From Lachnospiraceae bacterium (GTDB lineage: Bacteria > Bacillota > Clostridia > Lachnospirales > Lachnospiraceae), in the NCBI GenBank assembly GCA_022845955.1, contig AP025576.1:1364001-1428000 (forward strand): 64,000 nucleotides of DNA, given 5' to 3'. A program made the position numbers and the translations under genes. Below the pieces are notes generated by a model that was not told where the DNA came from, ran no database searches, and saw nothing but the letters and a program-made list of their open reading frames with translations. Positions within the stretch are counted from its first letter, which is position 1, and each line of letters begins with the position of its first letter. Positions 8,699-15,540 of the stretch are shown in pieces.

Positions 8699-8762
8699 AT
8701 GATTTGTCGTGGGTTCGAATCCCACCGTGTATCACACGTAGCTAAGCGGGTATAGCGATCAT
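8699..8762 (+). ncRNA. Circularly permuted tRNA-like RNA, candidate bacterial Y RNA (YrlA-like) module
   Basis: Read in order the segment gives: half an anticodon-type stem ATGAT (8699-8703); a 5-nt variable loop; a perfect T arm (GTGGG 8709-8713, TTCGAAT loop, CCCAC 8721-8725); acceptor 3' strand CGTGT (8726-8730) closed by an ATC triloop to the acceptor 5' strand ACACG (8734-8738); T and A at the places of tRNA U8 and A9; a D arm (GCTA 8741-8744, loop AGCGGGTA with A14, G18G19 and A21 equivalents, TAGC 8753-8756); one base for position 26; and ATCAT (8758-8762) pairing back to 8699-8703. All spacings are canonical for tRNA except that the acceptor is shortened, capped and permuted. Published bacterial Y RNAs carry tRNA-mimicking domains of this kind; no Ro60 gene is visible here. 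The true transcript ends are unknown; a further hairpin lies at 8764-8789. Confidence 0.8.
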
Positions 8763-8974
8763 TATGAAACATCTACCAAATGTTTCCATGGAAAAAGGAA
8801 CTGTTCCGCCTTCGCAGTCTCCTTCTGCGGCCAGTGTCCCTTTGGATACCGTTTCTGAGGGCGTAAGGCAGGGGCTGCCGGAAAGCGGCGGCATCCGCCC
8901 TTGCGTTTGCCGGGGAAGCTTAAAAAAGGACCCGCCAAAAAAGGAGGAAGCGGGACAGAATTCTTTTTCAAAAG

Positions 8975-9253
8975 GTAACTGTTCATCACCCTTCCCCGCT
9001 CTTGTCCCCGGGGAGGTATTCTGGCCCTTTGGCCCGCTCCCTCGGGCGGGATGTTGTTCCATGGGTGCGGATCTCCCAAACATTCCGATGAGCCCAGGAC
9101 ATCTGTAGTGGCAGATGAGGCTGCCGCTGCAGATTGGTCTCCTCTCCATGGGATATAAAGCACCCATGGAATAACATCCCGCCTGAGGGAGCGGGCCAAA
9201 GGGCCAGAATACCTCCCCGGGGACAAGAGCGGGGAAGGGTGATGGACAGTTAC
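8975..9253. repeat. Long palindromic element A
   Basis: Arms of about 90 bp (8975-9066 and 9162-9253) are near-perfect reverse complements and begin and end with GTAACTGTTCA-type sequence. The loop holds a core at 9081-9152 that is shared with the palindromes at 40480-40738 and 49386-49622. It lies between the tRNA-like RNA and the slipin gene; its right arm stops about 25 bases before the slipin start codon, so a folded transcript would sit right next to that ribosome binding site. The stretch 8790-8974 before it has no recognised gene. Confidence 0.85.
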
Positions 9254-9277
9254 TTCAAAAGAAAGGAAGTGCGTTAT

Positions 9278-10393
9278 ATGACAAACTATATTATCAAAGA
9301 ACAGGAATGCGGTTATTTGTGCAGGAACGGTAAATTCCTCCGCCTGCTCACTGCCGGTAAATATACATATCCCCGGGTTTTCGGCTATACGGTGGAGATC
9401 ATCCCCATGACAGGGGAAGTGAAAACCTGCGGCATACCGGAGGAAATCCTCATGCAGGATAACAATTTTGCTTCACGTGTGGTGAAGGTTGTCATTCCCG
9501 ACGAATGCATCGCCATCCGTTTCGTGAATAAGGCATACCGGGAGGTGCTTACCCGTGCGGAGACTTTGTTCTGGAACGTATATGAAAAAAACGAGTTCCG
9601 GCTTGTTGACATCACACAGCCCTGCATGGAAGATACCCTTCCCCGTATTTACATGGATCTGATGCCTGTAAAATACTATAAAAAGATCACAATTAAAGAC
9701 GGGGAAGCCGGCCTGCTGTATTATGATATGCATTTTGAAAAGCGCCTGTCCACAGGCACCTATTATTTCTGGAATTATGGCCGTGAGGTGACCTGCAAGA
9801 TTTTCAATATGAAAATCCAGCAGATGGATATATCCGGTCAGGAGATCCTCACCGCAGATAAGGTGGGGGTACGTCTGAATGTGGTGTTGAATTATGCCGT
9901 CACCAGCCCGGAAAAGCTGGTGGAGCGGGTGGAGGGTGTAGCATCGCTGCTCTATACCTGTGCCCAGCTCATTCTCCGGGAATATGTGGGCAGATGCCGT
10001 CTGGATGAGCTGCTTGCCGGGAAAGAGGAACTTTCGGGTATCATCCTGGAAAAAATGAAGGAAAAGCAGGAAGAATATTGTGTGAAGGTGACAAACGTAG
10101 GCATTAAGGACATCATCCTTCCCGGTGAAATCCGTGATATCATGAACACCGTCCTGGTCGCGGAGAAGAAAGCCCAGGCCAATGTTATCATGCGCCGGGA
10201 AGAGGTGGCATCCACCCGGAGCCTGTTAAACACCGCCAAGCTGATGGAGGAAAATAAAACGCTCATGCGGCTTAAGGAAATGGAATATCTGGAAAAAATC
10301 TGCGATAAGGTGGGCAGCATCACCTTAAACGGCGGTAAAAGTGTTCTGGAGCAGCTTTCAGAGCTGACATTGGGAAAGGAGGTATCCGGATAG
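9278..10393 (+). CDS. Slipin-family SPFH (band 7/stomatin-like) protein
   Basis: 371 residues. The middle (about 60-260) matches the SPFH fold: VVIPDECIAIRFVN, the ITADKVGVRLNVVLNYAV segment near 190-205, and the LREYVGRCRLDELLAGKEEL helix. The C-terminus (about 280-371) is charged and helical (ILPGEIRDIMNTVLVAEKKAQA), the oligomerisation region of slipins. Unlike classical slipins no N-terminal membrane segment is seen after the chosen start; the upstream in-frame codons lie in the palindrome arm and are not coding. ATG at 9278 has GAAAGGAAG before it. Slipins form membrane-associated scaffolds; the link here is physical proximity to rtcB and the tRNA-like RNA on the same strand, suggesting an RNA-repair or RNA-handling complex (inference). 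Confidence 0.85.
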   Translation: MTNYIIKEQECGYLCRNGKFLRLLTAGKYTYPRVFGYTVEIIPMTGEVKTCGIPEEILMQDNNFASRVVKVVIPDECIAIRFVNKAYREVLTRAETLFWNVYEKNEFRLVDITQPCMEDTLPRIYMDLMPVKYYKKITIKDGEAGLLYYDMHFEKRLSTGTYYFWNYGREVTCKIFNMKIQQMDISGQEILTADKVGVRLNVVLNYAVTSPEKLVERVEGVASLLYTCAQLILREYVGRCRLDELLAGKEELSGIILEKMKEKQEEYCVKVTNVGIKDIILPGEIRDIMNTVLVAEKKAQANVIMRREEVASTRSLLNTAKLMEENKTLMRLKEMEYLEKICDKVGSITLNGGKSVLEQLSELTLGKEVSG

Positions 10394-10463
10394 GAGCAGA
10401 ACCGACTGATTAAGGAACGCCTGGCAGGATTCGCGGCGATACCGTGATGCTAAACTTCAATAA

Positions 10464-10520
10464 TTATCAGACAACTAAGAACTAATACAATTTATTGTCA
10501 GATTATCTGACAACTTAGAA
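10464..10520. promoter_or_regulatory. Tandem GntR/FadR-like operator half-sites
   Basis: Two 18-nt direct repeats (10464-10481 and 10503-10520) differ at two positions and carry CAGACAAC and CTGACAAC. The second is part of a palindrome, TTGTCAGA-TTA-TCTGACAA at 10495-10513. This form resembles operators of FadR-type GntR regulators. They lie immediately upstream of a strong promoter; no GntR gene is in the window. Confidence 0.5.
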
Positions 10521-10530
10521 AAATTTCCTG

Positions 10531-10559
10531 TTTACAAATAAAAAAAATTGTTTTATAAT
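10531..10559 (+). promoter_or_regulatory. Sigma-A promoter TTTACA-N17-TATAAT
   Basis: TTTACA at 10531-10536 and TATAAT at 10554-10559 with a 17-bp spacer. The expected start is near 10566, directly at the 5' edge of an intrinsic terminator, making either a very short RNA or an attenuated gltBD leader. Confidence 0.7.
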
Positions 10560-10566
10560 AACCCAC

Positions 10567-10609
10567 AGGTCGCAAAGAGGCGGATAAAAGTCTCTTTGCG
10601 ACCTTTTTT
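10567..10609 (+). terminator. Intrinsic terminator directly after the promoter
   Basis: A 13-bp perfect stem AGGTCGCAAAGAG / CTCTTTGCGACCT (10567-10579, 10592-10604) followed by a T run. It could end slipin transcripts, but it also lies at +1 to +44 of the promoter at 10531. Confidence 0.85.
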
Positions 10610-10637
10610 GCGTATATAAAAGCAGTGAAAACCAAAA

Positions 10638-10919
10638 TGGATTCTTCCTCATGTGCGGATGCGGCGGTGCCCTGTGGGTTGCCTGCCCCGTCCCTGCCTC
10701 CCTGTGCCGCCTGCTGCCCTGCAAGGTTCCTTCCAGGGGACGCTTCCGCTCGGATAATCACGCAGCGGTACTAAGTCTGCAAAGGACGCAGCCTAAGGAC
10801 CGGCGTGCTTATAACGCCCCTTACAGGAATCCTTGCAGGGCAGCAGGCGGCACAGGGAGGCAGGGACGGGGCAGGCAACCCACAGGGCACCGCCGCATCC
10901 GCACATGAGGAAGAATCCA
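10638..10919. repeat. Long palindromic element D, 89-bp perfect inverted repeat before gltB
   Basis: Arms 10638-10726 and 10831-10919 are exact reverse complements over 89 bp. The ~104-nt loop contains smaller hairpins (CACGC near 10768 with GCGTG near 10803). The loop does not match the shared core of elements A, B and C. A 20-base piece at 10719-10738 (starting CTGCAAGGTTCC) recurs exactly at 23947-23966. The right arm ends 26 bases before the gltB start codon. Confidence 0.85.
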
Positions 10920-10945
10920 AAACGCACAGGGAGAGGAGTAAGATT

Positions 10946-13900
10946 ATGTTTGATGTGAAAATGGAAGTCCCCGAAGCGCCTCTGTACAGGAAGCAGTTTG
11001 AGCATGATAACTGCGGCATTGGTGCCTGCGTAAACATCAAAGGAACCAAATCCAGGGCAACCGTGGAAAATGCCCTGAAGATTGTGGAAAACCTGGAGCA
11101 CCGCGCCGGAAAGGATGCGGAAGGCAAAACCGGTGACGGCGTGGGTATACTGACCCAGGTGCCTCATACCTTTTTGAAAAGAGTGACGAAACCTCTGGGC
11201 ATCGAGCTTGGCGGCGAAAGGGAATACGGCGTGGGCATGTTCTTTTTCCCGCAGGATGAGCTGAAAAGAAACCAGGCCAGAAAGATGTTTGAAATCATAG
11301 TGGAGAAGGAAGGGCTGGAATTCCTGGGCTGGCGTGATGTGGACTGTGCTCCGGAAGTTCTGGGGCAGAGAGCGGTGGGATGTATGCCCTGTATTATGCA
11401 GGGTTTTGTGAAAAAACCCGCCGATACCCCCAAAGGGATTGCATTTGACCGCAGACTTTATGTGGCCCGCCGCGTTTTCGAGCAATCCACCGACAATACG
11501 TATGTGGTATCGTTATCCAGCCGGACCGTATGCTATAAGGGCATGTTTTTGGTAGGACAGCTGCGTACCTTTTTTAAGGATCTGCAGAGTGCAGATTTTG
11601 AATCCGCCATTGCTATCGTCCATTCCCGTTTTTCCACCAATACCAATCCCAGCTGGGAAAGGGCTCATCCCAACCGCTTTATCGTACACAACGGAGAGAT
11701 CAACACCATCCGCGGCAACTATGACAAAATGCTTGCCCGTGAGGAAAATATGAAGTCCGAACATCTCCACGGCCTTCTCCACAAGGTTCTCCCCGCCGTC
11801 GACCCGGACGGCTCCGATTCCGCCATGCTGGATAACACGCTGGAATTCCTGGTGATGAGCGGCATGGATCTGCCGCTTGCCGTAATGATAACCATTCCCG
11901 AACCCTGGGCAAATAATAAGACCATGTCCCAGTCCAAACGGGATTTTTACCAATATTATGCCACCATGATGGAGCCATGGGACGGCCCGGCTTCCATCCT
12001 TTTTTCCGACGGGGATATTATGGGCGCCGTCCTTGACCGTAACGGCCTGCGGCCCTCCCGTTATTTTGTCACGGAGGATGATCAGCTGATCCTCTCCTCC
12101 GAGGTGGGTGTCCTGGATATCGATCCCGCAAAAATTAAAATGAAGGAACGCCTGCGCCCCGGCAAGATGCTGCTGGTGGATACTGTCAAAGGGGAAGTGA
12201 TTGACGACGACCGGCTCAAAGAAGCCTATGCCTCCCGCCAGCCATATGGGGAATGGCTGGATAACAACCTGGTGGAACTGAAAAATCTGAAAATCCCCAA
12301 TGAGAGAGTGCCGGAATTTACAGCCGTGGAAAGGCAGCGCTTACAAAAGGCCTTCGGTTACACCTATGACGAGATGAAGACCAGCATCCTGCCCATGGCA
12401 AAAAACGGCGGAGAAGCCATAGCCGCCATGGGTGTGGATACCCCTCTGCCTTTTTTGAGCAAAACCCACCATCCGCTGTTCCATTATTTCAAGCAGCTGT
12501 TTGCCCAGGTGACCAATCCCCCTATTGACGCCATCCGTGAGCATGTGGTGACCTCCACCACCGTCTATATCGGGGCGGAAGGGGATGTGCTGGAGGAAAA
12601 GGCCAAAAACTGCAACGTGCTGAAGGTAAATAACCCTATCCTCACCAACACCGATCTGATGAAAATCAAAAGCATGAAGGAGGAAGGCTTTAAGACCGCG
12701 GTAGTTCCTATTATTTACTATAAAAATACAAAACTGGAACGGGCTATCGAGCATCTGTTCGTGGAGGCCGACCGGGTTTACCGGGACGGCGCCAACATCC
12801 TGATCCTTTCCGACAGGGGGGTGGATGAAAACCATGTGGCTATTCCTTCCCTGCTGGCGGTATCCGCCTTAAACCAGCACCTGGTAAAAACAAAAAAACG
12901 TACCGGCGTAGCCCTGATTCTGGAGTCCGGCGAACCCAGAGACGTCCATCATTTCGCCACGCTCCTTGGCTATGGCGCCTGCGCCATCAACCCTTATCTG
13001 GCCCAGGAGTCCATTAAAGAGCTCATCGATAACAAAATGCTGGACAAAGATTACTACGCCGCCGTAAATGATTATAATAAAGCCATTTTAAACGGCATTG
13101 TAAAAATTGCTTCCAAAATGGGCATTTCCACCATCCAGTCCTACCAGGGTTCCCAGATTTTTGAAGCCATCGGCATCGATCCGGATGTGATCAACAACTA
13201 TTTTACCAACACGGTATGCCGTATCGGCGGCACCTCCCTGGCGGATATGGAAAAAGAAGTGGATACCCTCCATTCCATGGCTTTTGACCCCCTGGGACTC
13301 GCCACGGATCTCACCCTGGACAGTCCGGGACACCATAAAATGAGGAGCGGAGGCGACGAGCATCTGTACAATCCCGCCACCATCCATGCTCTCCAGGAGG
13401 CTGCCCGCAGAGGGGATTACGAACTTTTCAAACAGTACACGGCCCTGGTAAATGATGAAAATTCCATCAAAAACCTGCGCGGCCTGATGGATTTCAAATA
13501 TCCGAAAAAAGCCATTCCTCTGGAGGAAGTGGAAAGCGTGGACTCCATTGTCACCCGCTTTAAAACCGGCGCCATGTCCTATGGCTCCATCTCCAGGGAA
13601 GCCCATGAAACCATGGCTGTCGCCATGAACCGCCTGCACGGAAAATCCAATTCCGGGGAAGGGGGAGAGGAGGTGGAACGCCTCAGCGTGGGAGCGGACG
13701 GTGTGAACCGCTGTTCGGCCATCAAGCAGGTAGCCAGCGGCCGCTTCGGTGTTACCAGCCAGTATCTGGTAAGCGCACAGGAACTGCAGATTAAAATGGC
13801 CCAGGGCGCAAAACCCGGGGAAGGCGGTCATCTTCCCGGCGGTAAGGTATATCCCTGGATAGCCAAAACCAGACATTCCACCCCTGGCGTGGGCCTGATA

Positions 13901-15490
13901 TCCCCGCCGCCCCACCATGACATTTATTCCATTGAGGATTTGGCCCAGCTGATTTATGACCTGAAAAACGCCAATAAAAACGCGCGTATTTCCGTAAAGC
14001 TGGTTTCCGTTGCAGGCGTGGGAACCGTGGCGGCCGGTGTAGCCAAAGCAGGCGCACAGGTCATCCTGATTTCCGGCTATGACGGCGGAACCGGCGCGGC
14101 GCCAAAAAGTTCCATCCATAATGCGGGCCTTCCCTGGGAGCTGGGATTGTCGGAAACCCATCAGACCCTTATCCAAAACGGCCTGCGCCAGCGGGTCCGC
14201 ATCGAAACCGACGGCAAGCTGATGAGCGGGCGGGACGTGGCGATTGCCGCTATATTGGGCGCTGAAGAATTCGGCTTTGCCACAGCCCCGCTGATCACAA
14301 TGGGCTGTGTCATGATGCGTGTCTGCAACCTGGACACCTGTCCGGTAGGTGTGGCGACCCAGAACCCGGAATTGCGGGGCCGTTTCCGGGGAAAACCGGA
14401 ATACGTCATCAACTTCATGCGTTTTATCGCGGAAGAACTGCGGGAATACATGGCAAAGCTGGGTGTCCGCAGCGTCGATGAACTGGTGGGAAGAACCGAT
14501 CTTCTCACCCGGAAAGAAAACCTGACACCTGCCCAGAAAAAAATAGACATCAGCGGTATTCTTAACAATCCCTATGCCGGAAAAGCAGGCTCTATCTGCG
14601 ATCCGAAAAAAGGATATGATTTTGCCCTGGAAAAAACGCTGGATGAAAAGCTTCTGCTTAAACAGATGTCCGGTGCTATGGAAGCCGGACAGAATCGCAG
14701 TATGGAGGTGGAGGTATCCAATACCGACCGCACCTTCGGCACCTTGCTTGGTTCTGAAATCACGAGAAAATTCGGAACCTCCCTGGAGGAGGACAGTTAC
14801 CGTGTACGATGCAAGGGTACAGGCGGACAGAGCTTCGGCGCCTTTATCCCCAGAGGCCTGACCCTGGAACTGGTGGGTGACAGCAACGATTACTTTGGAA
14901 AAGGGCTTTCCGGCGGCAAGCTGATCGTTTACCCCCCTAAAGGAACCCGCTTCAAACCGGAGGATAACGTTATTATCGGCAATGTGGCCCTGTACGGCGC
15001 CACCAGCGGAAAAGCCTTTGTCAACGGTGTGGCGGGGGAACGCTTCGCTGTCCGCAATTCCGGCTGCCTTGCGGTTGTGGAAGGTGTGGGAGATCATGGC
15101 TGCGAGTACATGACCGGAGGCCGTGTCGCGGTACTCGGACGCACCGGTAAGAATTTTGCCGCGGGTATGAGCGGCGGCATAGCCTATGTGCTGGATGAAG
15201 GGAACGATCTTTATATCCGCCTGAACAAGGAAATGGTATCCTCCCATGAGATAACCTCCAAATATGACGTACAGGAGCTTAAAGAGATGATCCAGGAGCA
15301 TGTGGCCTACACCAACTCTGAAAAAGGCAAGGAAATTCTGGAACATTTTGGGGATTACCTTCCTAAATTCAAGAAAATTATCCCTCATGACTACGAGCGC
15401 ATGCTGACTACCATCGTTCAGATGGAAGAAAAAGGGTTAAGCGCGGAACAGGCCCAGATAGAAGCCTTCTACGTCAATATGAGAAAATAA
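10946..15490 (+). CDS. gltB: Glutamate synthase (NADPH) large subunit
   Basis: 1514 residues, the full length for the alpha subunit. It makes two glutamates from glutamine and 2-oxoglutarate. After a 22-residue propeptide the catalytic Cys23 (DNCGIG) starts the class II glutamine amidotransferase domain (about 23-420); then the central domain, the FMN-binding synthase domain (about 800-1180, with GAMSYGSIS and GYDGGTGAAP), the 3Fe-4S cluster cysteines in CVMMRVCNLDTC near 1120, and the C-terminal beta-helix (MTGGRVAVLGRTG). ATG at 10946 has GAGAGGAG upstream; the longer frame reading back to 10805 runs through the palindrome arm. It is followed by gltD after 50 bases. The preceding promoter, terminator and palindrome suggest complex control. 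Confidence 0.97.
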   Translation: MFDVKMEVPEAPLYRKQFEHDNCGIGACVNIKGTKSRATVENALKIVENLEHRAGKDAEGKTGDGVGILTQVPHTFLKRVTKPLGIELGGEREYGVGMFFFPQDELKRNQARKMFEIIVEKEGLEFLGWRDVDCAPEVLGQRAVGCMPCIMQGFVKKPADTPKGIAFDRRLYVARRVFEQSTDNTYVVSLSSRTVCYKGMFLVGQLRTFFKDLQSADFESAIAIVHSRFSTNTNPSWERAHPNRFIVHNGEINTIRGNYDKMLAREENMKSEHLHGLLHKVLPAVDPDGSDSAMLDNTLEFLVMSGMDLPLAVMITIPEPWANNKTMSQSKRDFYQYYATMMEPWDGPASILFSDGDIMGAVLDRNGLRPSRYFVTEDDQLILSSEVGVLDIDPAKIKMKERLRPGKMLLVDTVKGEVIDDDRLKEAYASRQPYGEWLDNNLVELKNLKIPNERVPEFTAVERQRLQKAFGYTYDEMKTSILPMAKNGGEAIAAMGVDTPLPFLSKTHHPLFHYFKQLFAQVTNPPIDAIREHVVTSTTVYIGAEGDVLEEKAKNCNVLKVNNPILTNTDLMKIKSMKEEGFKTAVVPIIYYKNTKLERAIEHLFVEADRVYRDGANILILSDRGVDENHVAIPSLLAVSALNQHLVKTKKRTGVALILESGEPRDVHHFATLLGYGACAINPYLAQESIKELIDNKMLDKDYYAAVNDYNKAILNGIVKIASKMGISTIQSYQGSQIFEAIGIDPDVINNYFTNTVCRIGGTSLADMEKEVDTLHSMAFDPLGLATDLTLDSPGHHKMRSGGDEHLYNPATIHALQEAARRGDYELFKQYTALVNDENSIKNLRGLMDFKYPKKAIPLEEVESVDSIVTRFKTGAMSYGSISREAHETMAVAMNRLHGKSNSGEGGEEVERLSVGADGVNRCSAIKQVASGRFGVTSQYLVSAQELQIKMAQGAKPGEGGHLPGGKVYPWIAKTRHSTPGVGLISPPPHHDIYSIEDLAQLIYDLKNANKNARISVKLVSVAGVGTVAAGVAKAGAQVILISGYDGGTGAAPKSSIHNAGLPWELGLSETHQTLIQNGLRQRVRIETDGKLMSGRDVAIAAILGAEEFGFATAPLITMGCVMMRVCNLDTCPVGVATQNPELRGRFRGKPEYVINFMRFIAEELREYMAKLGVRSVDELVGRTDLLTRKENLTPAQKKIDISGILNNPYAGKAGSICDPKKGYDFALEKTLDEKLLLKQMSGAMEAGQNRSMEVEVSNTDRTFGTLLGSEITRKFGTSLEEDSYRVRCKGTGGQSFGAFIPRGLTLELVGDSNDYFGKGLSGGKLIVYPPKGTRFKPEDNVIIGNVALYGATSGKAFVNGVAGERFAVRNSGCLAVVEGVGDHGCEYMTGGRVAVLGRTGKNFAAGMSGGIAYVLDEGNDLYIRLNKEMVSSHEITSKYDVQELKEMIQEHVAYTNSEKGKEILEHFGDYLPKFKKIIPHDYERMLTTIVQMEEKGLSAEQAQIEAFYVNMRK

Positions 15491-15540
15491 GGTAACGATT
15501 CATGATGCCCGTCATATCCGCGGCAGAAAGTGAGGAAAAC

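Noticed and set aside
8709..8756. Ordinary tRNA gene
   Set aside because: T arm precedes the D arm and no anticodon loop or CCA-ready acceptor end exists; the order only fits a permuted tRNA-like RNA.
8986..9177. Similar peptides encoded in palindromes A and B (minus strand, around the WAHRN segment)
   Set aside because: The similarity follows from the conserved DNA core; frames run through the variable arms and have no start or ribosome site in common.
10805..10945. Longer N-terminus for gltB
   Set aside because: These codons are the right arm of palindrome D; ATG at 10946 has the ribosome site and gives the proper distance to the catalytic Cys.
13088..15388. 766-codon open frame on the minus strand
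   Set aside because: It is antisense to gltB, whose domains are unmistakable; no ribosome site or known family.
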